Source: Hypomesus transpacificus
Lineage: Eukaryota; Chordata; Actinopteri; Osmeriformes; Osmeridae
Direction of reading: 5' to 3'
Assembly: GCF_021917145.1 (NCBI RefSeq)
Contig: NC_061067.1
Coordinates: 12,379,856 to 12,443,855, forward strand
DNA: 64,000 nt
This document shows positions 32,601 to 44,900 of this stretch, piece after piece. Under the pieces are notes generated by a model that had not been told where the DNA came from, ran no database searches, and saw nothing but the letters and a program-made list of their open reading frames with translations. The position numbers and the translations under genes are program-made. Numbering within the stretch: the first letter of the stretch is position 1; each line of letters opens with the position of its first letter.

Positions 32601-33289
32601 ACGAGATAGCCCCAAACATTGTGGGTAACCAAACATGAAGCATACATTGTGAAAACCAAATAAGTCCCTAAGGGAAGAACCATAAGAGCATGTAGTTAGA
32701 CAAGTTACAATGAAACAGCATTGAACCTCAAAAGTGCAAGAGTGTACCTGTGGAAAAAGCAAGCAACACTAATATATTTCACAGCGAGTACAATCATTTT
32801 AAGTCAGTTACAACTAAGAGCAACAAGTCTCTCAGTCATTGTGATCCTGGAGGAAACTATCAGGTCCAGCCAAACATTCTTAAGTACCGTTGTACTCCTA
32901 CTAGTATATAGTAACATGTTCTACTCAAGCATAAATGAATTCATCAGTAGAACTAAGGTTCCAGCCCAAAACCATGAAAAGAACGCCTCCATTCTATTTG
33001 GCTTGATATTAGCCCAACAAACAAAGCAGAAGTCCATACAGATTGCATGACATCACAAATACTCATACTTTTGGCTAGGTATACTTGAGGAGTGAGTTTA
33101 GCCATTTCAAACATCGGCTGCACGTTGTATTTGACCCAATAGAACCCTGGTAGAGAATGTCGTATTCCAACTATGGCTTGTCTCATATAAAGACTGTCAA
33201 CTTTCACTCTTTGCAACACTTACTAGCCCAAGATGAGCCTGTTCTGCTGCCTATAAGTCTGGGGACCCTGATCAGTAGAGGAAGGCCAG

Positions 33290-33945
33290 ATTCAACCTTT
33301 GAATGCCATCAAAGCAGCGTAAAGGGGTTACAGAACCAAGGTGGAGTCCAGCTACAGTTGGCTCTGACCCCAGGCGCATGTGCAGTGGACTTAGAGCCAT
33401 CACAGACGACAAAGGGAGAGGCTACAGTGAGACCTAGTCCTCTGTCCTGCTACCAGACAAGCTGAATGCCCTCTACGCTCGCTTTTAAAAGGACAGTGAC
33501 CCCCCCGCAGTGGAGTTACCTGAAGGCCAAGCCAGTGGTGTGCCTACATTAACTGTAGCTGAGGTGAGGCTTTGCATCCAAAAGAACAACCCTCGCATGG
33601 CACCTGGCCCAGATGGTATATCAGGTAGGGCCCTCAGGGGCTGTGCTGACCAGCTAGCAGGGGTCTTCAGTGACATCTTCAACCTCTCCCTCAGCCTGTC
33701 TCCCTCAGCCACCTTCTTGAAGAGAACCACCATCATCCCTGTGCCCAAGAACACCAAGGTCACATGTTTGAACGACTATTGCCCGATAGCACTGACCTCT
33801 GTCATCATGAAGTGCTTCGAGCGGCTAGTCAAATCATTCATCTGCTCCTCGCTGCCCCCCACCCTGGACCCTATGCAGTTTGCATACCGGTCCAACAGGT
33901 CTACAGACGATGCCATCGCCTTGACTATGCATATTAGGCAACCTT
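33290..33945 (+). pseudogene. L2/Rex-type LINE reverse transcriptase fragment
   Basis: The frame from 33510 gives the start of a non-LTR reverse transcriptase: KNNPRMAPGPDGISGRALR, TFLKRTTIIPVPKN, VIMKCFERLVK and LDPMQFAYRSNRSTDDAIA. It breaks off near 33945, before the FADD catalytic motif. Sequence upstream to about 33290 looks like the decayed linker ahead of the transcriptase. This is a truncated, dead copy. Confidence 0.8.
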
Positions 33946-33975
33946 ATAGTGGGCCTATTCAGAACCAACTCAACT

Positions 33976-34787
33976 AACCAGTAAACCAGATTCCACATCA
34001 ACATCCCATACTAAGCAGTGATGTTCCCTATCAAAATCACACTTCTAATGTCTAAATTGAATTAGTCCCTCATCATTATTGTATGTCACAACAGCTTGGT
34101 GCTGTTAAGCAATTAACTAAGAGTTTTGAGTTAACTAAGTTTATTCGGTATGGAGAAAAAAACGATTGAAGCCTAATATTTTGCAATAGCCTACATAGAG
34201 TTAAACAAATGCGTTCTGTTACAGTAAGCATATCTACAGGGGAGCATGTTGGTTATCATGATTAAAAAACCTTGTCACCATACATGTGTGTGTAGTGTAC
34301 ACAGAAATAGCAAATAAAAGATTCCACAAATCCATCTTCTTCTATAGGCTAAAGGATATAGATATATGATATCATAGTGTTATAATTGTTTAGTCTATAT
34401 GTAGCCCAGGGACGGCCTGGCCATGGGGAGAGTCGGGAGATGTCCTGAACGGCCGAAAACGGCCGCGGCATAATGCAACAAGAAAATATATAGCCTATAA
34501 TAATACACGGTCGCAGGCCGGTCTGCGTTTTAAAGAACCGGGCGGTTTTTCAGTCTCAGTCCAAACCTGTAAGCTTATGTATTTTTGTAAAAATATTTTC
34601 CTTGATTTTAATACAACTGTCAGATCACTATTTGGTCAACATTTGTCCATAAATAGGCCTGCTATAGTTGTATGATGCTCTGGTAACTTAAAAGCGATAG
34701 CCTATATTTTTTTACGATCTGGTAACTGAAAATAAAAAATATATATCTGACACCTAGGCTACAGCTCTTACTTTGAAATATATTTAA
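33976..34787. other. Repeat-rich stretch without gene
   Basis: Contains CAGGGACGGCCTGGCCATGG at 34408-34427, an end-like motif of a fish repeat also hinted at near 15.4 kb. No gene is recognised. Confidence 0.35.
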
Positions 34788-35696
34788 TGGTGGCCCCTCC
34801 TTTCACCCCTCTTACGTATCATCTGTCTCCCCTTTGCTGATTTGTAGGTGTGTCTCGCGAATTGCCAAACGTCAATTGGTAGCGCATGGCTCAAATATTT
34901 GCTTTGCCGATTGCAAAATGTGATGGAAAAACGATTGGCCACAATATACCCTGACCGTACATATGCAAAAGCATAAATTGCGTGTTAAACGTAAACATCG
35001 ATAGCCAAACAACTAGTCCACGTAACTCTGTCATTATCATGAACTTGATCGTTTTGGTTGGAAGGAAAGAGGAAACATTAATGTTTACAATTCAGAGTCA
35101 TGACACTACTCTTTATTTTAATAAGGGTCATTCCTATGAAATAATCTCAGATATGCTGTTAACGTTTCACCATATAAGTAGCCTATGCGCACGCTATAAA
35201 CGCAGTTGAAGGAAGCAGGACTTTTCAGCAGAAAAAACTAATAGTCCACTACAGAAGAACGAAATGACAGAGTAACGTGGACCAGGATAGTTGTTTGGCT
35301 ATCGATTTTTACATTTAACACGAAATACTTTTGCCTAAGTAGCCTACTATTTGCTACATTCTTCTATAGCCAAACACATTTTCTGGTGCACGTAACTCTG
35401 CCAGGCTATTGCATTTTGTACTTATGTCGATCAATTTCATATTTCTTGTTAGTTAGCTTACTGCATCCAATCAGCGCTAAAGTGTAGTACCTACCCTTTC
35501 CGTTCAGAGTTAATGTAATGTGTTTTTGAGTTAATGTAATGTCGTTTTCCATTTGGGGGAGCGTGTTTTTGTATTGGGGGGAGGTGAATAAGTCATCCGA
35601 TTTGGGGGGAGTTGACTCGTATTGGGGGGGAGTGTTTTCATTTGGGGGATGTACTCATATTAGGGGGTGTGATTTGCACTTCAGCCTGGGCCACCG
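34788..35696. mobile_element. GGTGGCCC-ended repeat element, copy 2, just upstream of napg
   Basis: Ends TGGTGGCCCCTCC (34788) and ...GGGCCACCG (35696). The interior has inverted pairs such as GTAGCCAAACAACTAGTCCACG / ACGTGGACCAGGATAGTTGTTTGGC. The right third is full of GGGGGA words (TTTGGGGGGAGTTGACTCG). It lies 240 bp upstream of the napg start codon, so the napg core promoter must be in or next to it. Confidence 0.65.
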
Positions 35697-35936
35697 TAGT
35701 AAAGGCATGTTCTTCTCGTCGCTTCTACTCGTGTGCTTCTTTCTCCACCACACAACGCAAGAGGGAGGAGGACAAAGCGCATGTGAAAGTGTGTTAAACG
35801 GGCTTCCGTAGACAACAAGTCTACAGAAAAATAGGACCGCTATCATCATCGATCTAGTCAGCAGCAAACAAAGCCTGAATGTCCTGTAGATTACTGCGAC
35901 TCCAAGTTAGTTATAGTGTTGCAGGAGCACAATCTT

Positions 35937-38900
35937 ATGGCTGCCCAGAAGATCAACGAGGCGCACGACTACATAGCGAAGGCCGAGAAATAGTAAGGAA
36001 CCCTGCCTAGCTTGCTAGCTTTCTGTTAGCACAATTACCCAGTTTCATTCTGACAGATGGACTGCCTACTTTTTCTACACAGAATACTTTCAGTCGGTTG
36101 CTACAGTCTCTGATTTCGCCACTGTATATGTGGGCAACTATGTTGCTAACCTCTGTATGCCTGCCTATCTATCTGATTATCTGTTTACAGTTTAAAAACC
36201 AGTTTTATGAAGTGGAAACCTGACTATGACAGCGCTGCGTCAGAATACTCCAAAGCAGGTATGGTAGGCTGCCTACCTAGCTACTGTGGTATGCAGGTGA
36301 TTCTGCTGTGACTACACTGACCTAGAGCTGGCCGGTTCTATGACTAGTATACACTAGCATACAGCTGTCTCCGCTTTGACTAGTATACACTAACTTACAG
36401 CTGGCTCTGCTGTGACTAGTACACACTAGCATACAATTGGTTCTGCTGTGACTAGTAAACACTAGCAGGGCTCCAGACCAACTTTTTCCCTTGGTTGCAC
36501 TGGTGCGCCTAACTTTTTTATTTAGGTGCACCAGCACAAAATTTAGGTGCAGCCAAGTTTCGTTAGGATTAATTAGGTTCGCCACAATTTCAAGGTTACC
36601 TTTTTATCAGTAAACAACTTTTTTTGCAACTAAAACATTGCAAGCAAAATAAAACATTTCAAAATAGAAAGTGCTACTGACCTAACATTTCATGGCTCAA
36701 AGTCTAATAGCGGGTCTCCCCTTGCTGTCGCATGCCCTTCTGATGGCCAACACATGTAATTTGGCTTTCTTGGCCTTGGCTAAACCAGCTTTCCACACTC
36801 TCCCTAGCATCAATATCCCAGCTCCATGGGTTAGCTCCATGGCCCAGCTCCGTAACTCAGGGGTGGACAATTAATTTTGACAAGGTGCCACATGAGAAAC
36901 CTGAAATGTGTTGGAGTTATCAACAATAACTTTAACTTAATTCTGCTCACTATTCATTACTTCTATCGAAGTAACAGAAAAAAATAAAATAATCATTACA
37001 TCAGTGTTTCATTTTATTTGTAACTAGTTTATCTTCACAAACACTGAAAAGTTGTTTTGCAATGTTAAAGATATGTAATTGATCAACTTTATACAAAAAG
37101 CAATACTTTTTTTCCCCAGTTCATTTTGTTCTGTGAGAGGAATCCAGTGAGCTTGAACAAGTGCATTGAAATCTGGCTGAATGTCTGAGGTGGATATGCG
37201 AAGGACAGCTGACAGGTGATGATCTATGGAACGCCGAGTTAGTCACAATTAAATAAAGAAATAAGTAAATGAATAGATAAATACATACATAAACAAATAT
37301 AAAATAAACTCTGAAATAAAAAAAAGATGGCAATAAATATATAAATATAGCATTATATAGTTATATAGCTGAATCCATTTACCGACATCAATAAATAAAT
37401 ACATTTATTTATTTCAAAATGACGCTTTTGTAAAGACAACATTTATTTATTTCATGGGACTTTTATTTCCTAATGCCACATTTATTTATTTTTGGAGACT
37501 TTTACGCACCACATTTATTTCCACATATATTTCCGCACCACATTTATTTCTGTGCTGTATTTATTTCCGATCTCACATGCAAAAGAGAGGGGCATGGTAA
37601 TCTTCAGAACAACGCAGCTGCACACAAGATTGAAGGCAGATAGGGACACCTAGATTCGGTAGATAATGGAAGACATTAGCCGTGTCAGAGATCGCATGCT
37701 TATAGATCAAACCATGGCTGGTGAAAATAATTCTAGGTGGGGCTGTGAAATATTCAGTCAATTCGGTACCCATCCAAATACAATTGAACACAAACTGCAT
37801 GATACGAGTTTTCTGTGAAATGGTAATTATGTAATTAATGCACACAGCTATAGGCAAATGTCCACATTTGTTGACTTTAAATATCATTACACTCAGAAAC
37901 TCACACTTCAGAAATATTGACAACCACGGACATCTGGGCGCTTGAGCCACTCTCCCTGGTATTATTAGGAAACACAACACATCTAGCTTGATTGTATTCT
38001 TCATGTCTGCCTTTGTGCACTTGTTTTGTGTTCTCAGATAAATGTTTAATGTCCTTAACTCCTGTAACAGTCCATGCTGTATCTGTTCCGAATGTTATAA
38101 AAAGTAAGCACGGGAAGCAAAGAAAGGCATTGACATGACTGCATCCAGCTACCCAGGCCTTTCTGTTGTAGCTTACCAATCGTGGGAGAAACCTCTGTGT
38201 ATGATTTACCTCTACCCTTTTCGCTCGCCTGTTGTGTAATTTTGATGTCAGGTTGGGCCAAACTCTTTTATTTTTATTTTCTCCACTAAAGTTCTCCTCT
38301 CAAAGGGATTTTGGAAAGGATATGTGACAGAATTTGAGAAATTAGAACGTCTGAAGTCCGGTCCGGAGTCATTCATTTTCAATAACGTTAAGTAGGCCCT
38401 ACAGTGGCAAAATCACTTCTATACTTTAACTCTGCTTGGGGCGCTAATTCCAGCGCCCTTTAGGCATAATTTTTGAGGATGCTGATTGGCTAAATATGTG
38501 TTTCTTGTTAGCAACGGTCAAAAATTCACCTATCGCCAGCAGGTTGGTAGGCGTTTCGATGGGCGCTTTTTTTAGCGCCCCAGATGTCAAGCATGAAGTA
38601 TATTTATCCCAAAACAGAATTTTAGTATATATATATATATACTCAACACTTTATTGTGTATTTTTCAACACAGTCATGCTTAAAATGAGCAGTTATTGTT
38701 TAGAAAATATATTACATGGAAAAACAAAAATCTAAAACACTTTTCACCAGGGAGGGCGACACCCTCTTTTGACCAGCCGCCACTGAGATCAAATTGATCA
38801 GCATGGCTTGTCAGGATATATTATTTTGGCACACATAGTAGATTTTGTAGAGGTACTTGGGCGAATAAGTGCTCTACAGAACATAGATATTGAAGTCTTA

Positions 38901-41900
38901 AATAGTTTGAGACTTATCGAGCACTGTTCGTGTGCAGGATGTACTGGTAGTGGGGGTTGATTAGTGCCAGGTAATGTTAGCTAACACAGCTAGCAACCGT
39001 TGCTACGCCTAACAAAGAAGACCATCACTGCCACCGCTTCATCACTCTGCTATTATGTGGAAAGCTAGGTCGATAAGGCACCCGACTATAACTATCTAGC
39101 CTCACGAGACGAGACCTGAAGTGAAGCCAGACCATTCCAGACATTACCCATACCTTTGTATTTACAATACTGCTTTTATTGAAGTCAAGTTTCTTAGTGC
39201 TTTGTTATTATTGGCAATTTAAAGTTGCAACTAACCAAGACATGTCCAGACCAAGACCCATTCAAAACGGTACACAATACCCAAACCCAGATATTATAAT
39301 TTATGGAATTATTCTATATTAAATCAAACCACTACCACTTGTTTTAATGACCATTCAGTGACAAAATGGGTTTGGCTGTTCAGGTATGGCCAATACAGCA
39401 CAACACTACTACAGAGCTGCCAACTCTCACGGTTTCGCAGTGTGACACACGCATTTCACCCATTTCTCACGCTCTCACGCCACACCTTGTATATCTCACG
39501 CTGAAAAGGTAACGCCAAACAAGTAGCCAAATTAACGTTGTAAACATTAACGGACGACGCGCAGGTTAACCGAGTGAAGCAACATTGACGCGCAAACAGC
39601 CGTGCATGGCCGCGGGAACAGGGGTGCTCGAGGGTGCTGCAGCGCCCCCTGACAGCACGAGAATTTAAAATGATTTGACTTAAAAATCCACCACCGTGGC
39701 ACTATGGAGTTAGATTAGTTTCATAATTCAAACAAACAAACGCAACACGATTCAAACAAATTTAACACGATCCAAACAAACGTAACACGATTCATACAAA
39801 CATAACACGATTCAAACAAACGTAACACGATTCACAAATGTATTTCGTGATTCACAATTGTAACGCGATTCACAAATAAATGACCCTATTACATTCGTTT
39901 GCAACCTGACAAACACAAGTTACAAATCCCTGCATTCGTTGGTGTGAATCCTTGCATTCGTTCGTGTGGATTTTTGGAACTTTCCTGACGCGCTTTGATC
40001 CACAAATGCATTTTTTCTAAAAGATATCCTCAGCAGCCTCAGATCGTCTCTTCCAATTTTAGCCAATCACCGGAGAATGTCTAATATGGGTAGACGGGCT
40101 CTGCGTTAGAACCCGGAAGTTTCCAGAGAGTGGCAGTTCTCTCTATATTAGACATTTAAGGTGGCCCTGAAGTGCAAAACACACCCCTTAATATGAGTGC
40201 ATCCCCCAAATGAAAACACTTTCCCCGAATACGAGTCAACTCCCCCCAAATCGGATGACTTGTGACTGACTCGGATGACACCTCCCCCCAATACAAAAAC
40301 ACGCTCCCCCCAAATGGAAAACGACATTACATTAACTCAAAAACAAATTACATTAACTCTGAACGGAAAGGGTAGGTACTACACTTCAGTGCTGATTGGA
40401 TGCAGTAGGCTAACTAGTAGGCTAACTAACAAGATAAGAAATTGATCGACAGAAGTACAAAATGCCATAGCCTGACAGAGTTACGTGCACCAGGACATTT
40501 ATTTGGTTATCGAAGCATGTAGCATAGGCTACTAATGCCAGTGTTTCCCCTAGGATTTTTTTTTGCAGTGGGGACAGGTCAGGTCTAACACCACCCCCCC
40601 CCCCCCCCCCCCCCCCCCCCCCTGCCAAAACAAAGTGCTAACCCTATATTTCGGAGCAGCTTAATGTAATAGTCTAATAGCTAATGTAATATTGCACATA
40701 TTTTCGTCCTATTTCCCCTAAATAAATAAAATGTGCATACTTAAAGACACCTTACAGTATGTTCGAAATGGCATAAATGCTGCCAATTAATAATTGACGT
40801 AACAACTTATTGTAAATGCAGTGGCCTACAGATTAAGGTAGGCCACTCGGAAGCATGTACACTGTCTGCTTCAGTTGATCTTGATAGGCTAAGCATTCTG
40901 TAGCAAATAATAACAATATACTCACTATTTATTCATTAAAACTAGGCTACTTAAGCATAATAATGCACCTAAAATACAAAAGTGAGCAAGGGCAGCAATC
41001 GCTATCGAATCAACAGACGTGCAATTTCGCTAGCAGGGGAAGAATACAAACAACAAAAATCACCAGTTTACTTAATTTAAATTTGCAAGAACTATAGACT
41101 AATACAATAACAGGCTTAAATGAACTGACAACATAAATTATACGACTTTCAGTTCTCAAGGATGCACACGCGCAATCTCAACTGCGCTGTGAAGCGCGTC
41201 TGTGCTATTCTCCGACATGCGCTCTAACAATCACGGCTGATAGACGGCCTAAACTTTTGTACAGCTTCTGATACCGTGCGGCAGAAATTTTTACAGAAAT
41301 TACAGAAATTTTACTGTGGCGGGCCGCCACGGTAAAATCAACATAGGGGGAAACACTGAATGCAACAGCATAAATTGCGTGTTAAACGTAAACATCGGTA
41401 GCCAAACAACTAGTACACGGAACTCTCATTATCATGAACTTGATCGTTTTGGTTGGAAGGAAAGAGGAAACATTTGTGTTAACAATTCAGAGTCATGACA
41501 CTACTCTTTATTTTAATCAGGTTCATTCCTATAAAATAATCTTAGATCTGCTGTTAACGTTTCACAATATTAAAATAAGTACTATGCGCACGCTAAAAAC
41601 GCAGTTGAAGGAAGCAGGACTTTTCAGAAGAAAAAACTAATAGTCCACTACTAGAACGAAATGCCACAATGACAGAGTAACGTGGACCAGGATAGTTGTT
41701 TGGCTATCGATTTTTACATTTAACACGCAATACTTTTGCATAAGTATTGCTACATTCTTCGATAGCCAAACAAATGTCCTGGTGCACGTAACTCTGTCAG
41801 GCTATTGCATTTTGTACTTCTGTCGATCAATTTCTTATCTTGTTAGTTAGCCTACTGCATCCAATCAGCGCTGAAGTGTAGTACCTACCCTTTCTGTTCA

Positions 41901-44900
41901 GAGTTAATGTAATGTGTTTTTGAGTTAATGTAATGTCGTTTTCCATTTGGGGGAGCGTGTTTTTGTATTGGGGGGGGAGGTGAACAAGTCATCCGATTTG
42001 GGGGGAGTTGACTCGTATTTGGGGGGCGTGTTTTCATTTGGGGGATGTACTCATATTAGGGGGTGTGTTTTGCACTATAGGGCCACCGTAGACATTCTCT
42101 GGTGCACCGGTCCGGTGCGACGTAGGATTTTTCTTTTCGCACCGGTACAAATTTTGTCCGTATATGCAACCAAATTGGTCGCACTCTAGAGCCCTGACCA
42201 GCATACAGCTGTATCTAGATGTGTCTGTGTAGTTTAGCTCCTCCCCCTCTCTCCAGCCGTTGCCTTCAAGAACGCCAAAATGTTGGAGGAGGCCAAGGAG
42301 GCGTACCTGCAGGAGGCAGAGGCACACACCAACAACAAGACGTATCCTACTGACAACCCTGACCCTAGCCTCTAACACTGACCCTAGCCTCAAACCCTGA
42401 CCCTAGAACCCTAGCCAGCTACCCTGACCCTAGCCTCTAACCCTGACCCTAGAACCTTAGCATCAAACCCTGACTCCTGACCTTGGCCTAAAATCTGACC
42501 CTAGAACCCTAGCCTCTAACCCTGACCCTAGAACCCTAGAGATCAGATCCAACTGTGAAACAGTCCTTGACTCTGAGTTGCAGTCTTTTCCACGCTGCCA
42601 AGTGAGTATCTTCCTCTTTAGGACAACATGCTGATGATAGCTGTGCTGGTGAAGATAGCATAGCTGCTGGTCTGATGAGGTTGGCATAGCTGCTGTGCGA
42701 GTGAAGCTAGCGTAGCTGCTGGGCTGAGGAAACTGGCATAGCTTCTGTGCTGAGGAAACTAGCATAGCTGCTGTGCTGAGGAAGCTAGCCTTGCTGATGT
42801 GCTAATGAAGCTAGCATAGCTGCTGTGTTAATTAAGTTAGCTGCTGTGCTGAGGAAGCTAGTATATCTACTGTGCTAGTGAAGCTAGCGTAGTTGCTGTG
42901 TTAATGAAGTTAGCGGCTGTGCCGAGGAAGCTAGTGTATCTGCTTTGCTAGTGAAGCGAGCTTAGCTGCTGTGCTAGTGAAAATAGTGTAGCTGCTGGGA
43001 TGATGTTGCGTGTCTATTTCCAGAGCCTTGGAGCAAGCTGGCATGATGCTGAAGGTACGTCTGTCTGCTGCCTAGGCAGATTCTGCTTGAAATTGCTGCC
43101 TTTATCTTGAGATCCATTGCTGTTACTGTGTGTATTGTTTGTTTTCTGTAATTGTGCACACAGTGTTACCTGAAGGATTGAATTTCCTTCCGGATCAACT
43201 AGATAGTTAACTAGAATGTTCTGGTTATCATTCCTAGTTTGAGAAGTGTTTGTGTGTGTCTTAGGACATGCAGCGGCTACCTGAGGCTGTCCAGTACATC
43301 GAGCGTGCCAGTGTCATGTATGTGGAGAATGGCACACCTGACACAGCAGCACTGGCTCTGGATCGAGCTGGGAAGTATGTACAGTAGGGCATTGCTAGTA
43401 GACCATAGTAGTGTTACAGACATTTTTAGGGAGACTCAATTTATCGTTAAACTGAATTGTGTGAATTATAAAGTCATGTTTATTGAACTGCAGCAACACA
43501 ACCATTACACCAGCATGACACAATCTTTGAAACACAAACATCAGACAATTACACAAAACCATCTGGCCATGGATCAGAAGTAAAGGCCCTTGCACACTGC
43601 CTCCGAAACTTTCGTCCGTCAAAAAAAAGTTTCGATCGGGTTCGATTTTCAGCGTTTTTCGCATCCGTAGACAGCATTTTGATAGTTTTTTTGGCAATTC
43701 AGAGCCACCGTACAAGCGACCGACAAAATCCAGAATGGCGTCTGACAAGTTGATACACTTGGTCTCGCAGCACAGAGCAATGTATAACAAGACAAGTGTG
43801 GATTATAAAGACAAAGGGTGTACGAAGGTTTATATAGTATTGTCTTCAAGTTAGCTAAACAATAGCTTGTTGCTAATGTCATTCATTCATTCGTTGTCAA
43901 AAGTGATAACGTCGTCCCAACTAGGGTGTATTCATTCAGTTCCTAGTATACTTGGACTTTTAATAGAATACATGCAATGCCCTGGTCACCTAAATGACTG
44001 CAATAAACTACACAACAATATATCTGTTAAGTTAAAATATATGACATTAGATAATCAAACTGATCCACTGACATTCTGAGGTAAATTGTATATTTCTCCG
44101 GATAATTTCTGAGCTCCTTAAGGGAGATGAAACTCTCCTTCCTCTCTGTGCAACTTCAGGATTGGATGGACCCAATAGGCTATTTCCTATTTCTCCAAAT
44201 CTTTCTCTTTTTTATAAGAGAGGGCCATAAAACCATCCGCACTGCTTGACAATCCGTGTACCCTTCGTTCTTTTATTTTTCCGTTTCAAAACCGGAAAAC
44301 CGAAAAACCAAGTTCTGTAGCAGATTTTGTGTTTTAAAACCAAAAAGGGAAAGGGAAAATCAAGGCATATAAATTAACTTCAAGTTTGATTTTCCCCATA
44401 AATGCAATGCGTGGAACTTTTTCCGCCAAAATCCCCAAAGTCCTATCCTATTCACGTCTACATGCTGCTGAAAACGACATATAAGCAGCCTAACTTTGTC
44501 AAATTGTTATTAATTGTTTTGTTATTTAAATTGTGTCCTCACGCATGCACTGAAGGACCGAATCAGCGTTAAGCATATTCCTCTTCTATTTAAAGGGTGT
44601 CGTAATCTAAATCTCATCCCCTACCATGCCGAATACATGGGCCATAAATTACACATGGACCAAAATGAAAAAATGTGCATGTTTGGGGCCACCCACGTGG
44701 CCAGAATTGTAGCAATTGCAACCATGCCCATTAAAAATAATTTGATTATTTATGATGAGGTGTACAGGTGAGTACTATACTATGCAAAGCAAAAGTAATA
44801 TTGTTTCTCTTAACAAAGGAACACAGAGGGATGATTGACAGCTATCACTCACCCCATTTCTGCTTTGTATAACATTTTAGCCCTCCTTACCTGTCATCAC

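Larger units (their letters stand above)
36466..42196. mobile_element. hAT-type element with CAGGGCTC ends, containing other repeats
   Basis: Left end CAGGGCTCCAGACCAAC at 36466; right end ...GGTCGCACTCTAGAGCCCTG at 42196 (inverted repeat of 12 bp with one mismatch). Flanks ACTAG and ACCAG give only an imperfect duplication. It has no recognisable transposase; nested inside are a partial MITE (39411) and the GGTGGCCC copy 3. The pairing of the two ends across 5.7 kb is likely but not certain. Confidence 0.5.

Noticed and set aside
42034..42393. 119-aa minus ORF across napg exon 3
   Set aside because: Overlaps a hAT end, napg exon 3 and a minisatellite; no conserved motif.
42352..42540. Interstitial telomere
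   Set aside because: Some CCCTAG-like words resemble telomere repeats, but the unit is CCCTGACCCTAGCCTCTAA, not TTAGGG.
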